Shown here one piece after another: positions 53,829 through 62,159 of a DNA stretch of 64,000 nt. The notes under the pieces are model-generated. The model made no database searches and was not told where the DNA came from. It was given only the letters and a program-made list of their open reading frames with translations. The position numbers were made by a program, and so were the translations under genes. Source of the DNA: GWE2-42-39 sp942493345 (GTDB taxonomy: Bacteria; Bacteroidota; Bacteroidia; Bacteroidales; Prolixibacteraceae); the NCBI GenBank assembly GCA_942493345.1, contig OW818695.1, positions 3,162,001 to 3,226,000 on the forward strand, read 5' to 3'. Each line of letters begins with the position of its first letter. The first letter of the stretch is position 1.

Positions 53829-54590
53829 TTATAATTCCCGTATCCACATATTTCGGAAACTTACCGGGTTGCCATGATCCTGAAGAATCAGCGATCCGGA
53901 GCCGTGTTTTTCGATGGTATATTCAGGAATACCAATGTACTGTGTTGGTCCGCGCAGTTCGATGTTATTTTGTACTAATACGCCATTCTGAAGAACAGTT
54001 ACCCGCGGTTTTGTGAAGTATGTTCCATCTTCATTGAAGCGGGGAGCAGTATAAATGACATCGTAAGTTTGCCATTTGCCCGGACCGGTGCAAACGTTTA
54101 CCAGCGGAGCTGCTTGTTTGTAAAAACTTCCAGCTTGTCCGTTGCGGTAGGTGCGGTTGTTAAAGTTGTCGAGCACCTGTAGTTCGTATAATTCCTGAAG
54201 GAAAATACCGCTATTACCGCGGCCCTGGCTTTCGCCAACCACTTCTTCGGGCGAGCGCCACTCAACATGCAACTGGAAATCTTCGAACTGGCGTTTGGTT
54301 TTAATAACTCCGGCGCCTTTTACAACTGTGGCAACTCCGTTTTCCCATTTCCATCCGGGATTTTCGCCTTTGTCGTTGATCCACTCAGCGCTTAGTTCAA
54401 TGCCTTCGCCCATCAGCACAATGGCATCGGAAGGAGCATTCATCGGTGCTTCTCCCGGGGTGACAATCGGTACTTCGGGATCCCAGATTTCAGTCATGGC
54501 CGGAACCATTTTTACTTCTTCCTGTTTTTGTGCCATGGCTGCAAAAACGAATACAGTAAGGGCAATTGTTAAAAAGATTTTTGTGTTCAT
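53829..54590 (-). CDS. DUF1080 domain-containing secreted protein
   Basis: 253 residues. Signal peptide MNTKIFLTIALTVFVFAAMA. A single DUF1080 (3-keto-disaccharide hydrolase-type) beta-sandwich follows: IELSAEWINDKGENPGWKWE, DFQLHVEWRSPEEV, GNSGIFLQELYELQVLDN and the terminal GSLILQDHGNPVSFRNMWIREL split around position 232. Single-copy relative of the tandem protein at 39007. It stands alone between a palindromic repeat and a terminator; its own promoter should lie in 54591-54791. Confidence 0.92.
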   Translation of the reverse strand: MNTKIFLTIALTVFVFAAMAQKQEEVKMVPAMTEIWDPEVPIVTPGEAPMNAPSDAIVLMGEGIELSAEWINDKGENPGWKWENGVATVVKGAGVIKTKRQFEDFQLHVEWRSPEEVVGESQGRGNSGIFLQELYELQVLDNFNNRTYRNGQAGSFYKQAAPLVNVCTGPGKWQTYDVIYTAPRFNEDGTYFTKPRVTVLQNGVLVQNNIELRGPTQYIGIPEYTIEKHGSGSLILQDHGNPVSFRNMWIREL

Positions 54591-54627
54591 TGGTTTAAAA
54601 ATTTTAGTTGTGGTTATTGAAAAAGAT

Positions 54628-54780
54628 GAGATTGTCCAAAAACTCCGTGAAAACTTTTATTTGATTCTCCGTGATACTCTGTGATTTATTGTATTTAGAT
54701 GAACCACAGAGTTGCACCGAGTTTATTTTTGAGTTACACAGACTTGAATATAAACATTATTATTCTTATTGGACAACCTC
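54628..54780. repeat. Nested palindromic repeat between the mutase and DUF1080 genes
   Basis: Outer arms GAGATTGTCCAA (54628-54639) and TTGGACAACCTC (54769-54780) pair with one mismatch. Inner arms CTCCGTGATACTCTGTG (54667-54683) and CACAGAGTTGCACCGAG (54705-54721) pair at 14 of 17. The outer arms are of the same family as the palindrome at 15254. It may stop transcription of the sugar-nucleotide operon. Confidence 0.7.
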
Positions 54781-54791
54781 ATCTGGTAATA

Positions 54792-56537
54792 TTATAAGTC
54801 AAGTTGTTTCATCATTGCGTCGATTTTCTCGTCGGCAGCCGTTTCCAGTTTATAATATTCATCGCGGCTTTTCAATACCCCGGCCACTTCAAAATAGAAT
54901 TTTATTTTGGGTTCTGTTCCTGAAGGGCGTACCGAAATTTTCGTGCCGTCTTCAGTGAAAAACTGCAACACATTGGAAGTTACTTTCTGGTTGATTTTTC
55001 GTTCCTCTCCGGTCAGTATATTTTTTTCGATGAGGGTTTCGTAATCTTTCACAATCTTCAGTTTCGAACCACCTAATTTTTGAGGCGGATTCGATCTGAA
55101 ATTCACCATCATTTGTTCGATTTCTTCGGCACCCGATTTTCCGGTACGTACCACGTATTTCATCTTTTCGCGCGAGTAACCGTATTCGAGGTAAATATCC
55201 TGAACCATTTCGAACAGCGATTTGCCTTGGTCTTTTGCCCATGCAGCAATTTCAGCCATCAGCGCGCAGGACGAAACGGCGTCTTTGTCGCGCACAAAAT
55301 CGGCAGGCATGAACCCGAAACTTTCTTCGCCTCCGCCGATGTAATTTTTCTGCCCTTCGAAATCGCGGATTACTTCGGCAATATATTTAAAACCGGTAAA
55401 CACGTCGAAATATTCAACGTGGTTGCGGCGGGCGATTTCAGCGATCAGTTCGGTGGTAACAATGGTTTTTACAATGAAATCGTTGCTTTTCAGTTTGTCG
55501 CTTTCCTTGCGTTTGCTGATGATATAATAAATAAATACCAGCGCGGTCTGGTTTCCGTTCAGAATTACAAATTCGCCTTTGTCGTTTTTCACGGCAACCC
55601 CAATCCGGTCAGCGTCGGGGTCGGAAGCCATCACCACGTCGGCATCAATTTCTTTGCCTTTTGCCATTGCCATTTTCATAGCGGCAGGTTCTTCCGGGTT
55701 CGGGGAAATAACGGTCGGAAAATTTCCGCTTACCACATCCTGTTCCGGCACATTGTTAATGTTGGTGAACCCGAAGGCGCGCAGGGCCGCCGGGATCAGT
55801 TTTACACCAGTTCCGTGAATGGGCGTGTATACAATTTTTAGGTCTTTCTGCTTTTTGACTACTTCCGGAGAAATGGAAACCGTTTTCACTTTTTCGAGGA
55901 ATTTGTTGTCCATTTCTGCACCCATAATGGTAATCAGGCTTTCGTCGCCATTGAACCGGATGTCGGCCGCTTTTACTTCCTTCACTTCGTCGATGATATT
56001 CATATCGTGTGGCGAAACGATTTGCGAACCGTCGTCCCAGTATGCTTTGTAGCCGTTGTATTCCTTCGGATTGTGCGATGCCGTGAGGATAATTCCGCTT
56101 TGGCAGCCCAGTTCGCGAATGGCAAACGAAAGTTCAGGGGTCGGCCTCAAATCGTCGAACAGAAATACTTTGATGCCATTGGCTGCAAATATTTTTGCGC
56201 TGGTTTCGGAATACAGGCGGCTGTTGTTGCGGCAGTCGTAGCCAATAGCAACCTTAATTTCAGGCAGGTTGACAAATTCTTTTTTCAGGTAATTGCTCAA
56301 TCCCTGGGTGGCAGCTCCAACAGTATAAATATTCATGCGGTTGGTTCCGGCTCCCATGATGCCGCGCAAACCACCGGTTCCAAATTCGAGGTCTCTGTAA
56401 AATGAGTCGATTAATTCAGATGGATCATCATTTGCCAACATTCGTTTCACATCGGCTTGTGTGGCCGAGTCGTAAACGTCGGTGAGCCACTCGGCCGCTT
56501 TGGCTTTTACCATCTCTAGTACATCATTATTTGCCAT
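54792..56537 (-). CDS. Phosphoglucomutase/phosphomannomutase-family phosphosugar mutase
   Basis: 581 residues, typical of the longer PGM2-like branch. Catalytic Ser in TASHNPKEYNGYKAYW near 152-167, metal loop DPDADRIGVAV near 304-314, sugar loop GGEESFGFMPAD near 401, and the phosphate loop RPSGTEPKIKFY near 549. Converts glucose-6-phosphate to glucose-1-phosphate (or the mannose equivalents), the precursor for the nucleotide sugars made by the genes upstream; 12 bp after rfbD, so co-transcribed. Confidence 0.95.
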   Translation of the reverse strand: MANNDVLEMVKAKAAEWLTDVYDSATQADVKRMLANDDPSELIDSFYRDLEFGTGGLRGIMGAGTNRMNIYTVGAATQGLSNYLKKEFVNLPEIKVAIGYDCRNNSRLYSETSAKIFAANGIKVFLFDDLRPTPELSFAIRELGCQSGIILTASHNPKEYNGYKAYWDDGSQIVSPHDMNIIDEVKEVKAADIRFNGDESLITIMGAEMDNKFLEKVKTVSISPEVVKKQKDLKIVYTPIHGTGVKLIPAALRAFGFTNINNVPEQDVVSGNFPTVISPNPEEPAAMKMAMAKGKEIDADVVMASDPDADRIGVAVKNDKGEFVILNGNQTALVFIYYIISKRKESDKLKSNDFIVKTIVTTELIAEIARRNHVEYFDVFTGFKYIAEVIRDFEGQKNYIGGGEESFGFMPADFVRDKDAVSSCALMAEIAAWAKDQGKSLFEMVQDIYLEYGYSREKMKYVVRTGKSGAEEIEQMMVNFRSNPPQKLGGSKLKIVKDYETLIEKNILTGEERKINQKVTSNVLQFFTEDGTKISVRPSGTEPKIKFYFEVAGVLKSRDEYYKLETAADEKIDAMMKQLDL

Positions 56538-56549
56538 GATTGTATCTTT

Positions 56550-57413
56550 TTATTCTGAAAAATAATTGCTCAAACTCTCTTTCCAATGCGGAATTTCGAG
56601 GCCAAAAATACGTTTTATTTTCGATTTGTCCATCACACTATATGCTGGCCGGGGTGCAGGAAGCGGGTAATCGGCGGTAGTAATGGGAACGACTTTGCAG
56701 GATAATCCGGAGGTTTCAACAATGGCAACCGTGAAGTCGTACCAACTGGCAGCACCTTCGTTCGAGTAATGGTAGATTCCTGCTTCGAAACTTTTTTGTC
56801 CGCCTGCAACCGAAGAAATGATCGTTAAAATTGCACGGGCCAAATCCGCCGCGTTGGTTGGGCAGCCAATCTGGTCGGCCACAAAGCGAAGTTCGTCGCG
56901 TTCGCGCCCGAGCCGAAGCACTGTTTTTACGAAATTATTGCTGAAAGCCGAATACAGCCACGAAGTGCGGATGATGATGCTTTGCGGGTTATTTTTCATA
57001 CAAAGAAGCTCGCCTTCGAGTTTGGTCCGTCCGTAGGCCGACTGCGGATTAACCGGTGCGTCTTCGGTGTATGGCAGAGTGGCTTTCCCATCGAACACAT
57101 AATCGGTGGAAATATGCACCATTTTGCAATTTATTTTTGCCGATTGCTCAGCCAAAATTGAAACGGCAGCAGCATTAATCAGCAGGGCGGCTTGTTCGTC
57201 GGCTTCGGCCTTGTCGACGGCTGTGTAGGCCGCGCAGTTTATTAAAAAGGCAGGTTTGTATTCTGCAAAAAGAGCAGCCACTTTTTCAGGATTGGTAATA
57301 TCGAGTTCGGCTACGTCGGTGAACAGAAGATCGAGTTCGGGAAATTGCCCTGCTATTTTTTTTATTTCGGAACCGAGTTGCCCGTTTGCCCCGGTGATAA
57401 GTAGTTTGGTCAT
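56550..57413 (-). CDS. rfbD: dTDP-4-dehydrorhamnose reductase
   Basis: 287 residues, full length. SDR Rossmann motif TGANGQLGSEI near 7-17, INCAAYTAVDKAE near 58-70, HISTDYVFDG near 100, catalytic YGRTK near 126-130, and the C-terminal PRPAYSVMDKSKI. Last step of dTDP-L-rhamnose synthesis. Separated from rfbC by a toxin-antitoxin pair. Co-transcribed with the phosphosugar mutase. Confidence 0.96.
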   Translation of the reverse strand: MTKLLITGANGQLGSEIKKIAGQFPELDLLFTDVAELDITNPEKVAALFAEYKPAFLINCAAYTAVDKAEADEQAALLINAAAVSILAEQSAKINCKMVHISTDYVFDGKATLPYTEDAPVNPQSAYGRTKLEGELLCMKNNPQSIIIRTSWLYSAFSNNFVKTVLRLGRERDELRFVADQIGCPTNAADLARAILTIISSVAGGQKSFEAGIYHYSNEGAASWYDFTVAIVETSGLSCKVVPITTADYPLPAPRPAYSVMDKSKIKRIFGLEIPHWKESLSNYFSE

Positions 57414-57511
57414 ATCGTTTGCTTTGGGAAAAATTATTTGTTTTTCTAACTACGAAGGTGGAAAGCTAGTGCAAAAAGCGATGATACTGATAGCCAATGG
57501 AGCGTTGTGCT

Positions 57512-57817
57512 TTATTGTTTTCTCAGTTTATTTGGGTTTTGTCTGTTGTCAAATAACGTAATTATCCGTATTTCAAAATCAACGATCTGATAGTATATGG
57601 TCGTTTGACTGGATAATACTGATTTTCTTAATCCATTTGATTTGTCGCTTTCGGCAAACAAAAAAGGATTACCTTCAATTAATTCAAGTTGTCTGTTAAG
57701 TAGTTGGGCGAATTTTTTAATTTCTCTTTTTGTCCATTTGTTTTCAAGGTAATCGATAATACCTTTCAAATTATTTAACGCCTCCTCAGACCAAATGAGT
57801 TTATAAGTATTTTCCAT
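57512..57817 (-). CDS. RelE/ParE-family toxin
   Basis: 101 residues. Typical ParE/RelE pattern: LIWSEEALNNLKGIIDYLEN at the start, the central helix RQLELIEGNPFLF, GLRKSVLSSQTTIYYQI, and the terminal IITLFDNRQNPNK. ParE-type members target DNA gyrase, RelE-type members cleave ribosome-bound mRNA; which applies is not clear. The 5' end overlaps the antitoxin gene by 17 bp, the usual antitoxin-first order. It lies inside the rhamnose operon. Confidence 0.93.
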   Translation of the reverse strand: MENTYKLIWSEEALNNLKGIIDYLENKWTKREIKKFAQLLNRQLELIEGNPFLFAESDKSNGLRKSVLSSQTTIYYQIVDFEIRIITLFDNRQNPNKLRKQ

Positions 57818-58034
57818 AAATCTTACGGGCTGTATCGTGAGAATGTATCTTACCTTCTTCGAAATCCTCCAGTCCTCTGTTTATTGACTCAATCTCCTCT
57901 TTTTTTAAAGCATCCCACCAGTCTTTAGATGTTGAATAATCCTCTTTTATTTGCCGTAGTCTATTAATAATTGACGTGTCGTTCAGTTTTGAAATCCACT
58001 CAATCAAATCTAATTTTTCAGTTTGAATATTCAT
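57801..58034 (-). CDS. Antitoxin of the ParE/RelE-type pair
   Basis: 77 residues, helical and acidic, of the addiction-module antitoxin type found before ParE-like toxins in Bacteroidota: LIEWISKLNDTSIINRLRQI, DWWDALKKEEIESINRGLED, and the C-terminal toxin-neutralising segment HDTARKIYGKYL. Overlaps the toxin gene by 17 bp. It presumably represses its own operon, though no DNA-binding fold is evident in the short N-terminus. Confidence 0.9.
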   Translation of the reverse strand: MNIQTEKLDLIEWISKLNDTSIINRLRQIKEDYSTSKDWWDALKKEEIESINRGLEDFEEGKIHSHDTARKIYGKYL

Positions 58035-58071
58035 ATCTAAGCATTTTATACAAAAATAACCAATATTCTCT

Positions 58072-58626
58072 TTAATACGAAAAATTCATCTCCGCATCGG
58101 CCAGAAACGGCAAAAGCATGTCTTTTTCAGAAACAAGGGCTTCGGCTTCGCTCAACTTCCAGTCGATTCCCAATGCCGGGTCGTCGTAACGGATGCCTCG
58201 TTCGGATGCAGGGTTGTAAAACTGATCGCATTTATACGAAAAGATGGCATACTCGCTGAGCACGGAAAACCCGTGTGCAAAGCCTTTCGGAATATAAAAC
58301 TGTTTCCGGTTGGCAGCGCTCACTTCCAACCCGTACCATTGCCCGAAAGTGGGTGAGCCTTTGCGCACGTCGACGGCCACATCGTAGACTGTACCACGGA
58401 TAACACGGATCAACTTGGTTTGTGAATACGGCTCCAACTGGTAATGCAGACCGCGAATCACCCCGCGGTGCGATTTCGATTCGTTGTCCTGAACGTAGCG
58501 ATGTACAAGTCCGTGCTTTTCGAAATTCGACTCGTTATAGCTTTCGAAAAAATAGCCCCGATCGTCAGCAAAAACGCGTGGTTCAATAATTAACAGACCG
58601 GATATCGGTGTTTCAATAATTTTCAT
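58072..58626 (-). CDS. rfbC: dTDP-4-dehydrorhamnose 3,5-epimerase
   Basis: 184 residues. Cupin fold with the catalytic His in HRGVIRGLHYQLEPY near 53-67, the Lys/Arg-containing KLIRVIRGTVYDVAVDVRKG near 71-90, and YIPKGFAHGFSVLSE near 121-135 with the family Tyr at YKCDQFYNP. Third step of the rhamnose pathway. 14 bp after rfbA. Confidence 0.97.
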   Translation of the reverse strand: MKIIETPISGLLIIEPRVFADDRGYFFESYNESNFEKHGLVHRYVQDNESKSHRGVIRGLHYQLEPYSQTKLIRVIRGTVYDVAVDVRKGSPTFGQWYGLEVSAANRKQFYIPKGFAHGFSVLSEYAIFSYKCDQFYNPASERGIRYDDPALGIDWKLSEAEALVSEKDMLLPFLADAEMNFSY

Positions 58627-58640
58627 TTTCAGTAAAAAAT

Positions 58641-59522
58641 TTAGAACGACAAAATCTGGTTGTTGGCCAGTTTTATCAGGTATTCTCCATATTGGTTTTT
58701 CTTCAGTTGTTCGGCCAGCTTTAGTAATTGCTCCCGGTTGATATAGCCTTTTTTGTAAGCAATTTCCTCGATACAGGAAACTTTCAATCCCTGTCGCTGC
58801 TCAATGGTGGCAATGAAATTCGATGCCTGAAGCAAACTGTCGTGTGTGCCGGTGTCGAGCCAGGCAAAACCGCGGCCAAGCAGTTTTACATTCAGCCGGT
58901 TTTCTTCCAGGTACAAACGGTTGAGGTCGGTGATTTCCAATTCGCCACGTGCCGAAGGTTTCAGGTTTTTGGCCTTTTCGACCACATCGTTGCTGTAAAA
59001 ATAAAGCCCGGTAACCGCGTAATTCGATTTTGGTTTTGCCGGTTTTTCTTCAATGGAAAGTACTTTCCCGTTTTGGTCGAACTCTGCTACCCCGTAACGT
59101 TCAGGGTCGTTCACATAATAGCCAAACACTACCGCGCCATCTTTCAGGTTTGCCGCTTCGGTTAAAACGGACGAGAAATTATATCCGTAGAAAATATTAT
59201 CGCCCAAAACCATGCAAACATTATCGTTGCCGATGAATTTTTCGCCAATGATGAATGCCTGCGCCAACCCGTCGGGCGATGGCTGGATGGCATATTCGAG
59301 TTGAATTCCAAGCTGATTTCCGTCACCCAGCAGTTTCTCGTACAATCCGATATCTTCCGGAGTGGAAATTATGAGTATCTCGCGGATGCTGGCCAGCATC
59401 AGTACTGAAAGCGGATAGTATATCATCGGTTTGTCGTAAACCGGGATAATTTGTTTTGAAATGGCTTTGGTGATCGGGTACAAGCGCGTACCGGAACCTC
59501 CTGCAAGTATAATTCCTTTCAT
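58641..59522 (-). CDS. rfbA: Glucose-1-phosphate thymidylyltransferase
   Basis: 293 residues. Nucleotide-binding signature GIILAGGSGTRLYPITKAIS at 3-22, metal/phosphate motif VLGDNIFYG near 106, and LGRGFAWLDTGTHDSLLQA near 218-236. Makes dTDP-glucose, first step to dTDP-rhamnose. The start overlaps the UDP-xylose synthase stop by 4 bp. The next enzyme, dTDP-glucose 4,6-dehydratase (rfbB), is not in this operon. Confidence 0.97.
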   Translation of the reverse strand: MKGIILAGGSGTRLYPITKAISKQIIPVYDKPMIYYPLSVLMLASIREILIISTPEDIGLYEKLLGDGNQLGIQLEYAIQPSPDGLAQAFIIGEKFIGNDNVCMVLGDNIFYGYNFSSVLTEAANLKDGAVVFGYYVNDPERYGVAEFDQNGKVLSIEEKPAKPKSNYAVTGLYFYSNDVVEKAKNLKPSARGELEITDLNRLYLEENRLNVKLLGRGFAWLDTGTHDSLLQASNFIATIEQRQGLKVSCIEEIAYKKGYINREQLLKLAEQLKKNQYGEYLIKLANNQILSF

Positions 59523-60478
59523 TTTTCTGATTTATTGTTTGCAGATAAATAATTGTCGAAATATTCGATGGTTTTTACCAGTCCTTCGCGAAGTTGAATT
59601 TTTGGTTCCCAGCCATCCAGTTTTTCACGTGCCAGCGAAATGTCGGGCTGGCGCTGCGTTGGGTCGTCTTCCGGCAGAGGGAAATAGGCTATTTTCGATT
59701 TCGAGCCGGTGATATCCAAAATCGTCTGTGCCAGTTCGAGCATCGTAAATTCGTTCGGGTTGCCAATGTTCACCGGGCCGGTAAAATCGTCACCGGTGTT
59801 CATCATGCGGACCATGCCTTCCAACAGGTCGCTCACGTATTGAAAACTGCGGGTTTGTGTACCATCGCCAAAAATGCTGATGTCTTTTCCCTGCAATGCT
59901 TGTATGATGAAGTTGGAAACCACGCGTCCGTCGTCGGGTTCCATTCGTGGGCCGTAGGTATTGAAAATGCGGACGATTTTTATTTTGACGTTATTTTGAG
60001 CGTGATAATTCACGAACAACGATTCGGCGCAGCGTTTCCCTTCGTCGTAACACGAGCGGATGCCGATGGGGTTCACATGTCCCCAGTAGCTTTCGGGTTG
60101 CGGGTGCAATTCGGGATCGCCATACACTTCACTGGTCGATGCCTGCAAGATTTTTGCTTTCACCCGTTTCGCCAGCCCCAGCATATTGATGGCCCCCATC
60201 ACCGAGGTTTTGATGGTTTTTATAGGGTTGAACTGGTAATGAACGGGCGACGCAGGACAGGCCATGTTGTATATTTCGTCAACCTCGATATAATAGGGCA
60301 TGATTACATCGTGACGCACCAGTTCAAAATACGGATGGTCGAGCAGGTGGACAATTTTTTCTTTTCGTCCGGTGAAAAAATTATCGAGACAAACCACTTC
60401 GTTGCCTTCGTTTAGTAAACGTTCGCATAAATGGGAACCCACAAACCCGGCGCCTCCGGTTACCAATATTCGTTTCAT
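59519..60478 (-). CDS. UDP-glucuronate decarboxylase (UDP-xylose synthase)
   Basis: 319 residues. Extended SDR: GGAGFVGSHLCERLL near 8-22, the UXS hallmark ACPASPVHYQFNPIKTIKTS near 73-92, ASTSEVYGDPELHPQ near 113, catalytic Tyr/Lys in CYDEGKRCAE near 143, and VRIFNTYGPRM. Makes UDP-xylose from the UDP-glucuronate produced by the upstream dehydrogenase. It is not rfbB, since it has the UXS CYDEGKR motif. Confidence 0.95.
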   Translation of the reverse strand: MKRILVTGGAGFVGSHLCERLLNEGNEVVCLDNFFTGRKEKIVHLLDHPYFELVRHDVIMPYYIEVDEIYNMACPASPVHYQFNPIKTIKTSVMGAINMLGLAKRVKAKILQASTSEVYGDPELHPQPESYWGHVNPIGIRSCYDEGKRCAESLFVNYHAQNNVKIKIVRIFNTYGPRMEPDDGRVVSNFIIQALQGKDISIFGDGTQTRSFQYVSDLLEGMVRMMNTGDDFTGPVNIGNPNEFTMLELAQTILDITGSKSKIAYFPLPEDDPTQRQPDISLAREKLDGWEPKIQLREGLVKTIEYFDNYLSANNKSEK

Positions 60479-60580
60479 ATACTTTGTAAATTATCTGTCG
60501 TTGTCGTTTTGACTGGTCAAAACTCATAAAAACCACATAGACACATAGGCCACAATAGGTTATTCTTTGTGATTTCGTGC

Positions 60581-61912
60581 TTAATCAGTTTTTACTGTTT
60601 TCCGTCCGATGCTGTAATAGGTAAAACCTTCTTCGCGCATTTCGTCTGGTTCGTAGATATTTCGTCCGTCGAAAATCAACTTGTTTTTCAGAAGTTTGCT
60701 CAATACGCGGAAATTCAGCACCCGAAATTCGGGCCATTCGGTTACCAGAATAATGGCATCGGCATCCACGCAGGCATCGTATTCGTCTTTTGCATAGCTG
60801 ATTTTATTCCCAATCATGCGCTGTGCTTCGTGCATGGCCACCGGATCGTAGGCCAGTACTTCGGCCCCGGCCTTCAGCAACTGGTCGATAATTACCAGCG
60901 ATGGTGCTTCGCGCATGTCATCGGTTTTTGGTTTGAATGCCAGTCCCCACATCGCAAATTTTTTACCAGCCAGATCGCCGTTGAAATGTTGCATTATTTT
61001 GCCCACCAGTACCGATTTCTGACGGTTGTTCACATTTTCAACCGCTTTCAGTATTTCCAGCGAATGGCCTTTTTCGTCGCCGGTGCGGATCAGCGCCTGC
61101 ACATCTTTAGGGAAACAAGAACCTCCATACCCGGTTCCGGGGTAAATAAAATGGTTGCCAATGCGTACGTCGGAGCCAATTCCTTTGCGCACCATGCCCA
61201 CGTCGGCGCCAACCAGTTCGCAGAGGTTGGCAATGTCGTTCATGAAACTGATCTTGGTTGCCAGCATCGAGTTGGCGGCATATTTGGTCATTTCCGACGA
61301 AGCAATATCCATGAACAGGATGGGGTGCCCGTTCAGTAAAAAAGGTTTGTACAGGCGTTGCATCACTTTCATGGCTTGTTCCGAATCGGTGCCTACCACA
61401 ATGCGGTCGGGTTTCAGGAAATCGGCCACAGCACTGCCTTCTTTCAGAAATTCGGGGTTCGATGCCACATCAAACGGAATGTCGCAATTTCGTTTTTTTA
61501 GTTCGTCGGCAACTGTGGTTTTTATCTTGTGCGATGTTCCGACCGGAACGGTGCTTTTGGTCACCATAACCATGTAATGGTCGAGGTGGGCGCCCACTTC
61601 GCGGGCCACGTTCAGCACGTATTTCAGGTCGGCGCTTCCGTCTTCACCGGGCGGTGTTCCCACGGCAATGAAAATAGCGTCGGCATCTTGTAAACTTTCG
61701 GCAATATTGGTTGTGAACGATAAGCGGCCTTTTTCAACATTTTTTTTGTAGATGTCCTCCAGCCCGGGTTCGTAAATAGGTATCTGACCGTTGTTCAGCA
61801 TGTCGATTTTTTTCTGGTCAATGTCCACGCAAACCACGTCGATTCCTGTTTCGGCAAAGCAAGTTCCTGAAACCAATCCAACGTAACCCGTTCCAACAAC
61901 TGATATCTTCAT
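60581..61912 (-). CDS. ugd: UDP-glucose 6-dehydrogenase
   Basis: 443 residues. Rossmann motif GTGYVGLVSGTCFAE near 7-21, TKSTVPVGTS near 118, NPEFLKEGSA near 152, and the catalytic Cys in GYGGSCFPKDV near 258. Oxidises UDP-glucose to UDP-glucuronate. First gene of the sugar-nucleotide operon, which runs leftward to the mutase; 102 bp to the UDP-xylose synthase gene. Confidence 0.96.
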   Translation of the reverse strand: MKISVVGTGYVGLVSGTCFAETGIDVVCVDIDQKKIDMLNNGQIPIYEPGLEDIYKKNVEKGRLSFTTNIAESLQDADAIFIAVGTPPGEDGSADLKYVLNVAREVGAHLDHYMVMVTKSTVPVGTSHKIKTTVADELKKRNCDIPFDVASNPEFLKEGSAVADFLKPDRIVVGTDSEQAMKVMQRLYKPFLLNGHPILFMDIASSEMTKYAANSMLATKISFMNDIANLCELVGADVGMVRKGIGSDVRIGNHFIYPGTGYGGSCFPKDVQALIRTGDEKGHSLEILKAVENVNNRQKSVLVGKIMQHFNGDLAGKKFAMWGLAFKPKTDDMREAPSLVIIDQLLKAGAEVLAYDPVAMHEAQRMIGNKISYAKDEYDACVDADAIILVTEWPEFRVLNFRVLSKLLKNKLIFDGRNIYEPDEMREEGFTYYSIGRKTVKTD

Positions 61913-62159
61913 AATTGTATATTTCTTATTCGTTTGATAAAGTTAAAAATAAACTTACAAACCGTTCCATTTATTATTTTCTGATGGGCGAAAATCCCTT
62001 GCGAATGTACGTGTTTTGTTCAGTAAAACCGAAGTAAAGGTTCATGTTTTTTTATTTTCTATCAGCCATACAATGGATCAGGAAAATATGGGAGAATGGG
62101 AGAATGGAAGGAAATGAGAAACGATTGTTTCCAACCGTCTCAAATGTTTTCAACTGCCT

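Noticed and set aside
59594..60415. 273-codon plus-strand open frame opposite the UDP-xylose synthase
   Set aside because: Antisense shadow; the minus strand carries all SDR and UXS motifs.
59519..60478. Possible rfbB (dTDP-glucose 4,6-dehydratase)
   Set aside because: The CYDEGKR and ACPASPVHYQ motifs are those of UDP-glucuronate decarboxylase.
60569..61339. 256-codon plus-strand open frame opposite ugd
   Set aside because: Antisense shadow of the dehydrogenase; no family features.
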